NCBI GenBank assembly: GCA_046595995.1
Contig: JBKJNB010000034.1
Location: forward strand, 16,378-80,377
Direction: 5' to 3'
Origin: JAWXBR01 sp046595995
Lineage (GTDB): Bacteria; Bacteroidota; Ignavibacteria; Kapaibacteriales; Kapaibacteriaceae
Length of the DNA: 64,000 nt
Shown: positions 1-8,909 of the stretch, piece by piece
Numbering within the stretch: the first letter of the stretch is position 1
Layout: each line of letters begins with the position of its first letter
Notes under the pieces: model-generated
Told to the model about the DNA's origin: nothing
Databases searched by the model: none
What the model saw: the letters and a program-made list of their open reading frames with translations, nothing else
Translations under genes and position numbers: made by a program

Positions 1-330
1 TATGATCCTGTACCAACGATGCTTACGCAGTGCCATGTGAATGTCCTGAAAGGTTTCCTCGGACAAACCACGGCATACCACAGAGAACTCGTCAAGAAGT
101 CAGTAACGGTGCTCGCCGAGCGCGATGGCACCGATCAGGTCCGTTACATTCATGGCAACGTAGGGCGCGGTACGTTTACTTGGTACGGCGGACATGACCC
201 CGAGGATTATCGTCACAATGTGGGCGATCAGCCAACCGATCTTTCGCTGCATCCCACATCTCCGGGCTATCGTCTCATCCTCAACAACATTCTGTTTCCT
301 GCAGCAAAAAAAAAGAAACAGAAGACTTAG
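1..330 (+). CDS. C-terminal fragment of a Bacteroidota-type protein (often auto-named asparagine synthetase B)
   Basis: The reading frame is open from base 1 and ends at TAG 328-330, so only about the last 109 residues are present. They include SVTVLAERDGTDQVRYIHG, a YGGHDPEDY block, an LHPTSPGYRLILNN block and a lysine-rich end (PAAKKKKQKT) encoded partly by a run of nine A. From memory this ending matches conserved Bacteroidota proteins that databases label asparagine synthetase B without good functional support. No catalytic domain is visible in the fragment, so no reaction is assigned. The gene converges on the TonB-receptor remnant downstream on the minus strand. Confidence 0.5.
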   Translation, partial: YDPVPTMLTQCHVNVLKGFLGQTTAYHRELVKKSVTVLAERDGTDQVRYIHGNVGRGTFTWYGGHDPEDYRHNVGDQPTDLSLHPTSPGYRLILNNILFPAAKKKKQKT

Positions 331-356
331 TGCCGGGCGCGAAAGCTGGGTACTAA

Positions 357-1235
357 TTATTCTCTCGGACCACTACCCTGTGGTAGATCGTGTTCCTGCA
401 TCTCTGGTGTTGTGCCAAACGAATAGGCAACGTCGAGCCCCACGTATCGGGTCTGCCAACGTCCTGTAGACTCTGTTCGGAACTCCGGTGAGTCAAAGGA
501 ACGCTGCCAGCTCTGCGCGTTAAACGGGTCGTTCACATTTAACGAAATCGAGAGTTTTTCTTCGAAAAGTTTCTGGCGCAATGAGGTACGAAGGGACATG
601 TATGCGCCGTTCTGCGATGCACCGATTGTAGGCGGCATGTAGTATTCGTAACTGACTCTCCACGACAAACTCTTGTTTATGTCGGCGGTGCTCGCACTGT
701 TTATGGTAAACCCGGTTCCTCCGCGCAGCGAGATGTTGCCATCCTGGTCCACAAACACGGCGGGGAGCTGTCCGAGCAGTTCGTTCACATTATTTGCCGA
801 ATACGCGCCGCTTTGCTCTACGGCGTAGACCGTCTTGTCGGCCATCACGACGACGTCCGGACGTTTCTCCGTAACAACTACATCGCCCGTCGTTATAGAG
901 TCCGGTCGCAGCATAATCTCGCCGAGGTCCAGCTCTTCAGTCGATCCGTCCATCTGCACCACTCTACCCGAATCGGCCTTGTAGCCAATGTGGGCGACCT
1001 TTAGGATGTAGGCACGTCCGACCACGGCCCCTTCGATGTCAAAATCGCCGTCTCCATCGCACATAGCGCCAATCACCTTCGGCTTACCCCCAGTGAGCGT
1101 CCTTCCTTCTGAGCTTTGATCGATGCGCTCGGTGAGGGATGCTGTCGCTGATGCAAGGGGCTTTCGCGTCTGCGCGTCACGCACCCGGCCCTTCACCACG
1201 CCCAACGTCTGGGCGTAGGAGATGGGTCCGCTCAT
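357..1235 (-). pseudogene. TonB-dependent receptor with the beta-barrel deleted in frame
   Basis: The N-terminal part is a carboxypeptidase-regulatory-like domain (about residues 10-110, starting GVVKGRVRDAQTRKPLA) followed by the start of a TonB plug (VNELLGQLPAVFVDQDG, then SLRGG). The sequence then jumps straight into a receptor C-terminus with alternating beta-strands (SWRVSYEYYMPPT, then SLRTSLRQKLFEEKLSISL). Receptors of this kind have about 700-1000 residues, so some 500 codons of plug and barrel are missing without loss of frame. Upstream of ATG 1235 the frame continues with a hydrophobic signal-peptide-like stretch (LTVLLSLWLFSLS) back to a CTG near 1319, which follows an AAGGGGG Shine-Dalgarno-like run. 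The true N-terminus may therefore lie there, or the original ATG may be lost. The product should not form a working pore. Confidence 0.7.
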
Positions 1236-1418
1236 CGACAGGCTAAACAGCCACAGGCTAAGCAGGACGGTCAGTCGGAGTAGTGCGAGTGCCTTCGTAA
1301 ACGTCTTTGACCGAGTCAGAAATCCCCCTTAAAAAAATTCCCTTGTACAACGGCGACGTCAAGAGGTACGGGTCGTCGAAAGAGGTTACGATCATCGCAA
1401 TTTATTGCCGACTGGCTC

Positions 1419-1492
1419 CATTCCGGGAATCATTGTCTCCCGGAATCAGGTTTACATAACGTCGATGCCGGGAGACAATGATTCCCGGAATG
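1419..1492. repeat. Paired copies of a CCGGGA-N9-TCCCGG hairpin element in inverted orientation
   Basis: Copy one (1419-1443) and copy two (1468-1492) are 25-bp perfect reverse complements separated by 24 bp. Each copy is itself a hairpin, CCGGGA-N9-TCCCGG. Single copies recur at 42517-42540 and 56770-56794, always between genes. This resembles REP/BIME elements, which are short palindromic intergenic repeats. Nothing else was recognised in the gene-free stretch 1236-1614 apart from the upstream part of the receptor frame (to about 1319). Confidence 0.7.
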
Positions 1493-1614
1493 AACACGAA
1501 GGGGTGGTCGACCACCGTCTTCGTAGATTCGCACATGCGTAACAGACTCCGACAACTATGAATACCAGTTCATTGGAAGTGTGGAGTTTTTTGCGCAGTT
1601 TGGCCCCGATCAAG

Positions 1615-3309
1615 ATGAAGTGTTCTTTGAAAATCGGACTTGCAATTAGCCTATGTTTTGTCATTTCGTGTGGCGGCCGCGTGCCGTCACCAGTAGAGAG
1701 AACAGATACGTTCTGCTACAACGAACCTGACGGTATAAGCAGTCTCGACCCCGCCGTGGCAGTCAACCGCGGTGCGACCTGGGCGACCAGCCAGATCTTT
1801 AACGGTCTGGTGACGCTCGATTCCACGCAGACCGTAGCCCCTTGCCTAGCAAGGACTTGGTCGGTGGACCCCCAAGGAATTGAATGGACATTCACACTCC
1901 GCACGGACGTGTGGTTCCACCAGAATCCCTGTTTTGGGGCCAGGATGACTAGGCGCGTCACCGCAGAGGATGTTCGGTACTCTATCGAACGCATCTGTGA
2001 TGCACGCACGAAGTCTACGGGGTTATGGGCATTCCGGACGAAGATCGAGGGAGCCGATGAGTTTCATCAGGCCACCCGAAAAGGTCAATCCGGACATGTT
2101 CGAGGCTTAATCGTCGAAAACGATTCAACCATTCGTATTCGACTTACCAAACCATTTGCTCCTTTTCTGGCTGTCCTTACGATGCCTTATGCATTCGTCA
2201 TCCCCAAGGAGGGAGTCGAAGCTTACGGTACCGAATTCGGACGACATCCCGTTGGTACGGGCCCGTTCGTGTTCGTAAGGTGGACACCGGATGTGGAGCT
2301 GTTGTTGGAGAGCAATTCGCAATACTTTAAGACCGATGACAACGGTCGACGACTCCCTTACTTGAAGACAGTACGAGTTTCGTTTTTGCGTGATCCAAAA
2401 AATGAGTTTCTCGAGTTTACTCGAGGCTCATTCGACTTTGTATCAAGTGTCGATGGATCTTTTGCGCCAACAATCTTCGAGGCAGACGGTCGACTGAGAC
2501 CACCTTTTGATCGCTTTCGAGTGATCCGTATGGCGGCTCAGTCGGTGGAATACTACGGTATCCTTATGGACACCACGTTCCCATCAGCACGAGCTGTACC
2601 TCTCGCCCAATCCCGTCTTCTACGTCAGGCGTTGAATTACGCCATCGACCGGCACCGCATTGTTGCGTACCTCCTCCACGGACGTGGAATCCCAGCACGG
2701 TATGGAGTCCTTCCTCCCACCATGCCAGGTTTCTCAGAAAGCGTCCGAGGTTTCACGTACGACCCCGACCATGCACGTCGCTTGTTGGCTCAAGCAGGTT
2801 TTCCAAACGGCAAAGGCGTTCCTCCACTGCTACTGCAGTTGGGGAATAGCCAGCGCACCGCTTCCGTGGCTGAAGCAATCCAGCAGATGTGGAAAGAGAT
2901 CGGTATAAACGTCGAACTCCGACAAGTGGATTTCCCACAACATCTGTCAATGGTACGAGCAGGCGATTTAGCCCTGTGGCGTACGAGCTGGATCGGTGAC
3001 TATCCCGATCCAGAGAACTTCCTCGCGTTGTTCGTCTCTTCAAACATTGCGCCGAACGGGCCCAACACAACCCGTATCAACCGGCGCGATCTGGATTCGC
3101 TTTATGCAGAGGCACTCCTGCCTTCGCATTCCCCCGCAGAACGAGCCATCCTTTATCAGAAGATGGAGCGCATCATCCTCGAAGAAGCCCCCTGGGTCTT
3201 CCTCTATTATGACGCAATCCTTCGACTGACCCAACCCAACCTCCACGGATTTCACGTGGACGGATCGGACCGCCTCGAACTCGAAAGAGTTTTTAAGTCG
3301 AACCGGTAA
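1615..3309 (+). CDS. ABC transporter peptide-binding lipoprotein (SBP_bac_5 / OppA-like)
   Basis: This 564-residue periplasmic solute-binding protein belongs to the oligopeptide/nickel family. The start at ATG 1615 was chosen because it gives a compact lipoprotein signal (KIGLAISLCFVISC) with lipidated Cys19; the frame is open upstream to 1558. Family landmarks include SLDPAVAVNRGATW, LARTWSVDPQGIEWTF, VTAEDVRYSIER, GTGPFVFVRW, LRQALNYAIDR and a C-terminal SWIGDYPDPENFLALF block, all typical of OppA/DppA-type proteins. No permease or ATPase genes are adjacent, so its partner transporter is elsewhere or it acts as an orphan binder. The three strong hairpins downstream probably end its transcript. 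Confidence 0.88.
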   Translation: MKCSLKIGLAISLCFVISCGGRVPSPVERTDTFCYNEPDGISSLDPAVAVNRGATWATSQIFNGLVTLDSTQTVAPCLARTWSVDPQGIEWTFTLRTDVWFHQNPCFGARMTRRVTAEDVRYSIERICDARTKSTGLWAFRTKIEGADEFHQATRKGQSGHVRGLIVENDSTIRIRLTKPFAPFLAVLTMPYAFVIPKEGVEAYGTEFGRHPVGTGPFVFVRWTPDVELLLESNSQYFKTDDNGRRLPYLKTVRVSFLRDPKNEFLEFTRGSFDFVSSVDGSFAPTIFEADGRLRPPFDRFRVIRMAAQSVEYYGILMDTTFPSARAVPLAQSRLLRQALNYAIDRHRIVAYLLHGRGIPARYGVLPPTMPGFSESVRGFTYDPDHARRLLAQAGFPNGKGVPPLLLQLGNSQRTASVAEAIQQMWKEIGINVELRQVDFPQHLSMVRAGDLALWRTSWIGDYPDPENFLALFVSSNIAPNGPNTTRINRRDLDSLYAEALLPSHSPAERAILYQKMERIILEEAPWVFLYYDAILRLTQPNLHGFHVDGSDRLELERVFKSNR

Positions 3310-3318
3310 AGGGTCTTT

Positions 3319-3410
3319 CCCCGCGCAGCGCGGGGATCCTTAAGGGGCCCCAAACAAAGTTTGGGGAGTCCCCGCCCCCTCCAGAAGAGGCTCCACTTTC
3401 TTAAGTGGAG
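3319..3410 (+). terminator. Array of three consecutive hairpins after the peptide-binding lipoprotein gene
   Basis: Three perfect stems follow one another: CCCCGCG/CGCGGGG at 3319-3335 (loop CAG), CCCCAAAC/GTTTGGGG at 3348-3366 (loop AAA), and CTCCACTT/AAGTGGAG at 3391-3410 (loop TCTT) followed by ATTATT. The last is the best rho-independent terminator candidate. The first two are unusually strong for spacers and may form a structured 3' UTR or a small RNA. Confidence 0.6.
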
Positions 3411-3455
3411 ATTATTCCGAGCGTACATTTTTCATGAATCGAGGAGAGCGCCTAT

Positions 3456-4355
3456 ATGCGCAAACACCCCGGCATGTCAACCCTGTGCGTCGTGCTTTTG
3501 ACGTTCTTTACGCTTGCTACGCTATCTCCGACTCCAGTCGAAGCCCGTGTCAAGCAAAAGACCTTCAAGAAGGTTTCAAACAAGAACAACAAATCACGTC
3601 GCAATCGTGGCAGCAAATGTTCAGTTGCTGCTCGAGCCGAGGGCAAACGCCAAGCCATGGAACTCGTTCGTACGCAGAGCACAGAGCTCTGCAGACTTGT
3701 CGGCATCGAACCTTCGACCGACACGAACGCCCTGGCCTTAGCACAGAGCCTCATTAAAATCGATGGAGAGTTAGAAGCAACAGCAGTGCATCCAAGTTTA
3801 CTCGACGAAGGTGAAGACCTCGCCGAACTAGAGCAAGAAGATGATGTTACTGTGGATGTTGATGCTTTCCGCTCACTCTGGCTGCGATACGTCGCTGATA
3901 ACGACGCTGACGCAGATCTAACAGATGCCGGTATCGAAAAGCAGAAGTTCATCGACGTGGTGATGGACTGGCTAGGTACTAGGTACGACTTCGGCGGTAC
4001 TGTTCGCTCTGGCATCGACTGCTCTGCCTTCACACGGCAGGTGTATTCAACGGTTGCCAATCTCGAACTACCCCGCACAGCAGCACTGCAAAGTGCAATC
4101 GGCGCCTCAGTAAAACGTGCAGATCTCCGCTTCGGTGATCTCGTGTTTTTTAACACTCGCGGACACGCTCGCGTGTCACATGTTGGTGTTTACCTGGGTG
4201 ACAACCTGTTCGCTCACTCATCATCGCGCTACGGCGTGACGATCTCATCCCTCGAATCGACGTTCTACTCCAAGCGCCTACTCGGAGGACGTCGCATTAC
4301 CGCACCCGATATGGCACGGTTAGCTTCGACAGTTGACACTGCGACAGCCAACTAG
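3456..4355 (+). CDS. Secreted NlpC/P60 cell-wall hydrolase
   Basis: This 299-residue protein has an N-terminal signal sequence (STLCVVLLTFFTLATLSPTPVEA), then a Lys/Arg-rich stretch (VKQKTFKKVSNKNNKSRRNR), an acidic middle and a C-terminal NlpC/P60 domain from about residue 165. The catalytic cysteine is Cys189 in GIDCSAF, the histidine is His242 in VSHVGVYLG, and the FAHSSS block follows. The family cleaves peptide cross-links or stems of peptidoglycan (gamma-D-Glu-diaminopimelate bonds) in the periplasm or outside the cell. The basic stretch may bind wall polymers. It has its own terminator at 4398-4427. Confidence 0.88.
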   Translation: MRKHPGMSTLCVVLLTFFTLATLSPTPVEARVKQKTFKKVSNKNNKSRRNRGSKCSVAARAEGKRQAMELVRTQSTELCRLVGIEPSTDTNALALAQSLIKIDGELEATAVHPSLLDEGEDLAELEQEDDVTVDVDAFRSLWLRYVADNDADADLTDAGIEKQKFIDVVMDWLGTRYDFGGTVRSGIDCSAFTRQVYSTVANLELPRTAALQSAIGASVKRADLRFGDLVFFNTRGHARVSHVGVYLGDNLFAHSSSRYGVTISSLESTFYSKRLLGGRRITAPDMARLASTVDTATAN

Positions 4356-4397
4356 TTCCTGCAAGTCCGATTTTCTTTTGCACATGTCTATTAAACG

Positions 4398-4427
4398 TGC
4401 CGCATCATTCACACGAGTGATGCGGCA
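4398..4427 (+). terminator. Rho-independent terminator after the NlpC/P60 gene
   Basis: A perfect 10-bp stem, TGCCGCATCA / TGATGCGGCA, has a 10-nt loop and is followed by TTGTCGTT. It lies between the NlpC/P60 stop and the next start. Confidence 0.75.
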
Positions 4428-4443
4428 TTGTCGTTAAAGCTGC

Positions 4444-7356
4444 ATGCTTTCCAAACAAGTCCGTCAAAAACAATTCCATCAAAGTCAAGTTCTTCTGAAA
4501 CCAGTTCTTCTGAAACAAGTTCTCCGAATCCTGTCTGTGTTGCTCCTGCTTTGCGCATGGGCACCAGTTGCTGGTGCTCACGAAGTGCGCGGAGTACTCG
4601 TTGACAGCGCTACGCAAAAGCCCCTTGCCGGAGCAAGAATTCTCTTAACGCAGGTGGGAACGGAACAGAAAGGTGACATAACGTCGCGCGATGGCGCGTT
4701 CGTGGTTAAGAACATCGATAACGGCTCGTGGCAGATGCAAATCACGTACATCGGATACGACACGCTGCGTAAGGGGCTAAGCATTCAGGGGGCTGATCTA
4801 GATTTGGGTGCCGTGCTGTTGAAGGAATCGTTTGTGTCGAGTAAAGATGTGATCGTCGATGCAGCCGCACTCGGCTCCGTGCAAAAAGGTGACACGGTCG
4901 AGATGAATGCAAAAGCATTCAAGACCGCAAAGGATGCCTCAGCGGAAGACCTCGTACAGAAGATGCCGGGCATTACGATGCAAGACGGGAAGGTCCATGC
5001 GCAAGGCGAACAGGTGAGGCAGGTATTGGTTGATGGACGTCAATTTTTTGGTGACGACCCGAATACTGCGTTGAAGAATCTGCCAGCAGAAATGATCGAT
5101 AAGGTCCAGGTATTCGACCAAGGCAGCGAACAGTCACGCTTCACAGGGTCTACCGACCCTAACGGAAGCAAAACACTAAACATTGTCACGAAGCGCAACA
5201 TGCGCAATGGCAGCTTCGGCAGAGTGTATGGCGGATACGGAGATCAATCACGCTACAAACTCGGCACTACAACAAACTTGTTTAATGACGATCAGCGCAT
5301 TACGATACTCGGACAAAGCAATAACATCAACGAACAGAACTTCGCAGTAGAAGATCTCGTCGGTACAATGGGCGGTGGAGGAGGCGGAAACTTCCGCATG
5401 CCGGGTGGTGGGGGCGGTCAACCGGGTCGTGGTGGTAGTCACGCAGGAGGCTCCAGCGGAGCTGGAGGATTTCGCGGCGGAGGGGGAAATAGTGACTTCC
5501 AGGTCGACCAGCGCAACGGCATTACCACGACACACGCTGCCGGACTGAACTATTCTGCAAAGTGGGGCGGCAACGTCGACGCACAGGCGAGCTACTTCTT
5601 CAACTACAGCGAGAACGAAGCAGAGCAAACATTGCTACGTCAGTTTGTACTTCCCAATGCGGTAGGCCAGGCGTACGACCAGAACACGCTTAACGCATCC
5701 ACAAATACAAACCATCGTGTACGCGGACGCTTTGAGTTTCGGCTCGATTCCCTGAATTCGTTTGTCCTTACTCCGCGAGCAACGGCGCAATTCAACAATG
5801 GCAGCAGCCTGGTCGATGGTTTTAACCGACAGAACGACACCACACTCAGCACAACGAACAACACACTAAGCACAAACCTTAACGGATACTCAATCAACAA
5901 CGACTTGTTGTTTCGGCACGCCTTTGCTACGCCCGGACGTACTTTCTCGACGAACGTTGGCGTGAATATTTCAGGCAACGATGGCACGTCCGGACTCCGC
6001 TCAGTAACAAACTCCGCGCTCGACACAACATTTGCCGACAGCCTCGACCAATCGTCAGTACTAGACAAGTATACATTATCGATTTCACCGAATATCACCT
6101 ATGCAGAGCCCCTTACTCCAAACTCTGCATTGGTATTCGCAGCCGAAGCAACGCTCACGCATAAAGAATCGGATAGGCAGACAAGCGCAATCGACCGCAC
6201 AACCGGTGTTTCACGTCTAGACACAGCTCTTACGAGCACGTTCAACAGCACGTACAACCAATACGCATTCACACCTTCGTACCGATGGGCAGACACAGGT
6301 AAGGTATGGGGCTTGGAGGCAGGGGTCGCCGTTCAGAGGGCAGAGTTATCGAGCGATCAGACCTTCCCAACACGGTATGCACTAAGCAGAACATTCTTTA
6401 ATGTGCTTCCGAACGCGTCGATTCGTTGGTCTCCGACGCAAAGCAACAACCTTCGCATGAACTATCGCGCGCGAACAAGTCCGCCATCCGTCGAGCAACT
6501 GCAAGACGTAATCAACAACTCCAACCCGCTGCAGCTAAGTATTGGTAACTCCGCGTTAGAGCAAGACGAGTCGCACTCCGTGTTTGCACGGTACTCTGCG
6601 AACGACGCAATCGCGGCGACGTCGTTCTTTGTATTTGCGAATGCAACGATGACGAATAACTACGTTGCGAACTCCGTTACTGTCGCAGCAGTCGATACTG
6701 TTATCGCTCCTGGTGTCGTCCTGCCTCGCGGTGGGCAATTCACGAAGCCAGTAAACATCGATGGACAGTACAGCGTCCGCTCGTTCGCCATGTACGGCTT
6801 TCCACTTCCGTTCATCTCATGCAACCTGAACATCAACGGGGGACTGCAGTACACCAGTACACCCGGACTCATTAACGGCGTCGAGAACCGTTCGAACAAT
6901 CCCACGGCAAATGTTGGTCTGTCAATAAGCAGCAACATCAGCGAGGAGATAGACTTTACGATTTCTTCAAACCTTGCGCAGAACAGCGTGCGCAACACTG
7001 TTCAAGCAGAGCGCAATGCAGATTACACCACAGTAACATCGCGCCTTCGTTGGAACTGGAAAGTCATCGGAGGTCTCGTGTGGTCGGGCGACCTCGCAAG
7101 TAACCTCACATCTGGCTACTCCGCTGGCTACAATCAAAACGTGGTGCTGCTCAACACATCGCTTGCATACAAGTTCATGGAAAACGATCGCGCCGAGGTT
7201 CGCCTTTTAATAAGCGACGCGCTTGCACAAAACACGAACATCCAGCGCACGGTGTATGACACGTACGTCGATGACATACGCAGCAATCTTCTGCAGCGTT
7301 ATGCTTTGCTAACGTTCACGTACAACTTCCGCAATTTTGCAGAGAGGGGTACTTAA
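4444..7356 (+). CDS. TonB-dependent outer-membrane beta-barrel receptor, 970 aa
   Basis: The domains in order are: a signal peptide (VLRILSVLLLLCAWAPVAGA, about residues 26-46), a carboxypeptidase-regulatory-like domain (HEVRGVLVDSATQKPLAGA to about residue 130), a TonB plug (SAEDLVQKMPGITMQDG, QVRQVLVDGRQFFGDDP, LPAEMIDKVQVFDQ), and a beta-barrel of the outer-membrane-beta-barrel family to the C-terminus (YALLTFTYNF). A Gly-rich loop (about residues 312-350) interrupts the early barrel. Such receptors import large nutrients or act in surface interactions with energy from TonB; the ligand cannot be read here. Upstream of the signal, a 15-bp DNA unit is repeated in tandem (around 4488-4525), giving QVLLKPVLLKQVL, which suggests slippage in the leader. 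It is the intact relative of the deleted receptor at 357-1235. Confidence 0.9.
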   Translation: MLSKQVRQKQFHQSQVLLKPVLLKQVLRILSVLLLLCAWAPVAGAHEVRGVLVDSATQKPLAGARILLTQVGTEQKGDITSRDGAFVVKNIDNGSWQMQITYIGYDTLRKGLSIQGADLDLGAVLLKESFVSSKDVIVDAAALGSVQKGDTVEMNAKAFKTAKDASAEDLVQKMPGITMQDGKVHAQGEQVRQVLVDGRQFFGDDPNTALKNLPAEMIDKVQVFDQGSEQSRFTGSTDPNGSKTLNIVTKRNMRNGSFGRVYGGYGDQSRYKLGTTTNLFNDDQRITILGQSNNINEQNFAVEDLVGTMGGGGGGNFRMPGGGGGQPGRGGSHAGGSSGAGGFRGGGGNSDFQVDQRNGITTTHAAGLNYSAKWGGNVDAQASYFFNYSENEAEQTLLRQFVLPNAVGQAYDQNTLNASTNTNHRVRGRFEFRLDSLNSFVLTPRATAQFNNGSSLVDGFNRQNDTTLSTTNNTLSTNLNGYSINNDLLFRHAFATPGRTFSTNVGVNISGNDGTSGLRSVTNSALDTTFADSLDQSSVLDKYTLSISPNITYAEPLTPNSALVFAAEATLTHKESDRQTSAIDRTTGVSRLDTALTSTFNSTYNQYAFTPSYRWADTGKVWGLEAGVAVQRAELSSDQTFPTRYALSRTFFNVLPNASIRWSPTQSNNLRMNYRARTSPPSVEQLQDVINNSNPLQLSIGNSALEQDESHSVFARYSANDAIAATSFFVFANATMTNNYVANSVTVAAVDTVIAPGVVLPRGGQFTKPVNIDGQYSVRSFAMYGFPLPFISCNLNINGGLQYTSTPGLINGVENRSNNPTANVGLSISSNISEEIDFTISSNLAQNSVRNTVQAERNADYTTVTSRLRWNWKVIGGLVWSGDLASNLTSGYSAGYNQNVVLLNTSLAYKFMENDRAEVRLLISDALAQNTNIQRTVYDTYVDDIRSNLLQRYALLTFTYNFRNFAERGT

Positions 7357-7388
7357 GCAGTAGTCACGATGTAAACGAGAGTAAACAC

Positions 7389-7409
7389 GAAGGGGAATGC
7401 AACCCCTTC
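7389..7409 (+). terminator. Likely terminator after the TonB receptor
   Basis: A 7-bp stem GAAGGGG / CCCCTTC with loop AATGCAA lies just after the receptor stop and before the toxin-antitoxin operator. Confidence 0.5.
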
Positions 7410-7423
7410 TGTCCAAATTCATC

Positions 7424-7442
7424 TATACGCAGATTGCGTATA
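7424..7442. promoter_or_regulatory. Palindromic operator of toxin-antitoxin module 1
   Basis: TATACGCA-GAT-TGCGTATA is a perfect 8-bp inverted repeat ending 5 nt before the toxin ATG (7448). The same arms occur at 8910-8928 before the second, paralogous module. Type II antitoxins with a helix-turn-helix normally repress their own promoter, so this is the expected binding site. Confidence 0.7.
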
Positions 7443-7447
7443 TTTGA

Positions 7448-7774
7448 ATGGAGCTTGTATTCATAGAACTGGCTCCATTCGAACGAGTCTGAACGAAATA
7501 CCTCGACGACGAGGAGTACCTGCGTTTGCAGCTCGAGCTGATAAAAAATCCTCGTCTGGGTTCACCGATCCCAGGATCGGGTGGTGCACGAAAGCTTCGA
7601 GTGGCAGATCCACGGCGCGGGAAAGGAAAACGTGGTGGACTCAGGGTGATCTATTACCTCATCGAAGCTAAATCGCAGATCTTGTTCGGAATGATTTATC
7701 ATAAGAGCGAAACAAGTGGACTGGCACCGAACCAGCTTGCTGCATTACGAAAATTCTTGGATCCATTATCGTAA
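7448..7774 (+). pseudogene. HigB/RelE-like toxin broken by a TGA at codon 15
   Basis: Reading from ATG 7448 gives MELVFIELAPFERV, then TGA (7490-7492), then in the same frame TKYLDDEEYLRLQLELI and on to FGMIYHKSETSGLAPNQL at 7774. The paralogue at 8934 reads VFVKFAPFQHQRKKYLSDDTY here, so the stop replaces an Arg position and fits one CGA-to-TGA transition. The rest of the frame looks intact (GGLRVIYYLIE), so the lesion seems recent. The only downstream starts are weak (TTG 7526) and would lack the first strand of the fold. The module would be an orphaned antitoxin unless the stop is read through. Confidence 0.75.
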
Positions 7775-7784
7775 GAGGTGCATC

Positions 7785-8099
7785 ATGGAGAAGCGAAGTA
7801 TGTTCGATGAATTGATGGAGGGCCTTCAATCGTACAAGGATCATCAAGAAGGTAAGATCACTCTGAAAACTTGGACCTTAAAACTGGAACCAACTGCTAA
7901 AGTCACCTCGGAGGAGCTCACAGACCTTCGCGAGCGACTCAATGTCTCTCGTGCTGTTTTTGCTGCATGTCTCCGAACGAACGTCCGCACACTCGAAAAC
8001 TGGGAGCAGGGACGTGCCAAGCCAAATGCTCAGGCGGCGCTGCTCATCAGACTTGTTGCCAAACACAACGACATGTTGCAACGATTGCAGGATGTTTGA
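7785..8099 (+). CDS. HigA-type helix-turn-helix antitoxin (module 1)
   Basis: This 104-residue protein starts at ATG 7785 with AGAGGTG as ribosome-binding site, 10 nt after the toxin stop. The N-terminal half (MEKRSMFDELMEGLQSYKDH) is the expected toxin-binding arm. The C-terminal half is an XRE-type HTH (LRERLNVSRAVFAACLRTN, then VRTLENWEQGRAKPNAQA). It is very similar to the antitoxin at 9194-9505. In this family the antitoxin neutralises an mRNA-interferase toxin and represses the operon through the palindrome at 7424-7442. With its toxin apparently dead it may still regulate either operator. Confidence 0.87.
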   Translation: MEKRSMFDELMEGLQSYKDHQEGKITLKTWTLKLEPTAKVTSEELTDLRERLNVSRAVFAACLRTNVRTLENWEQGRAKPNAQAALLIRLVAKHNDMLQRLQDV

Positions 8100-8142
8100 G
8101 TCAGGGTAAGTGAAATGGTGACGCTATAGCTAATATTGCGTC

Positions 8143-8811
8143 ATGAAGCATTCACTAGCAATCGCAACAATAACTTGTGTTCTTGTCTGCTCAGCATGCA
8201 GCTCAAGTGTTCTTTACGATCCAACGCTCAGAATGCCTGCGCGGCAGTTGCAGACATCAGAAGTCCAGGGCACGACGGGATGGGGGATGTTGCCTGAAGT
8301 ACGTCCGGATGCAGTAGGTGGCAGACGTCAGGACCATGCATTCTTGCTCGACGCACGCGCCGGACTCAGCAAACGCATTACGTTGCAGGCACGCACATGG
8401 CTTGGTGTGCCCGCTGATGATGGTAATAAGCGATGGGGCATAGGGGGCTCGATTCTGTATGCAATCGACACCGGATCAGTAGGATGGCGACAGTCGTTGC
8501 TGCTAAGTGGTGCACTCGGCATCAACGAGAAAACCATTCAGGGTCAGGGAGGCGCGCTGAATTACATTCTCTACACACCACAGTGGATTGGCCTGCAGCC
8601 ATACTTCAGCATAGGTGGCATTATCGGTGCGTCGAACGAGGACTTTAGCGACTGGGGGATGGCGCCACTTCTGCATGCGGGTATGAGTTGGCAATTCACG
8701 GCAAATGCCGGACTCAATGCGGAAGTAACGTCCATCTTTCAGTTCAACTTCGCTGAAGAGGTGTACCATACCATCATCACGCCGTCGTTGAGCTTCTACC
8801 TGCAGTTATAA
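8143..8811 (+). CDS. Outer-membrane lipoprotein of unknown function
   Basis: This 222-residue protein has a clear lipoprotein signal (LAIATITCVLVCSAC; lipobox CSAC). The rest has alternating hydrophobic/polar strands rich in Gly and aromatic residues (LLLSGALGINEKT, PYFSIGGIIGASN) and ends SLSFYLQL. The pattern suggests a small beta-barrel or barrel-like outer-membrane protein. It sits between the two toxin-antitoxin modules in the same direction. No named family was recognised. Confidence 0.75.
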   Translation: MKHSLAIATITCVLVCSACSSSVLYDPTLRMPARQLQTSEVQGTTGWGMLPEVRPDAVGGRRQDHAFLLDARAGLSKRITLQARTWLGVPADDGNKRWGIGGSILYAIDTGSVGWRQSLLLSGALGINEKTIQGQGGALNYILYTPQWIGLQPYFSIGGIIGASNEDFSDWGMAPLLHAGMSWQFTANAGLNAEVTSIFQFNFAEEVYHTIITPSLSFYLQL

Positions 8812-8909
8812 CGTTTCGCGGGCAAACGTTCGGTCCTCTTTGGAAAAGACGATGTCACAGAGGTGACACATTTAGGCACAGTAGGGGACATCAATCCTAT
8901 GTCCACTAC

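Noticed and set aside
300..320. A9 tract in the partial gene at the left edge as a second slippage site
   Set aside because: It encodes the lysine run of a conserved C-terminal end, and the frame before and after is the same, so no slippage is needed.
5248..6738. Long antisense frames inside the TonB receptor gene
   Set aside because: They have no family features and follow from the codon bias of a Gly/Asn/Ser-rich receptor on the other strand.
8852..8872. TGTCACAGAGGTGACA as a CRP-like site
   Set aside because: The arms do not match the CRP consensus order and it lies upstream of a better-supported toxin-antitoxin operator.
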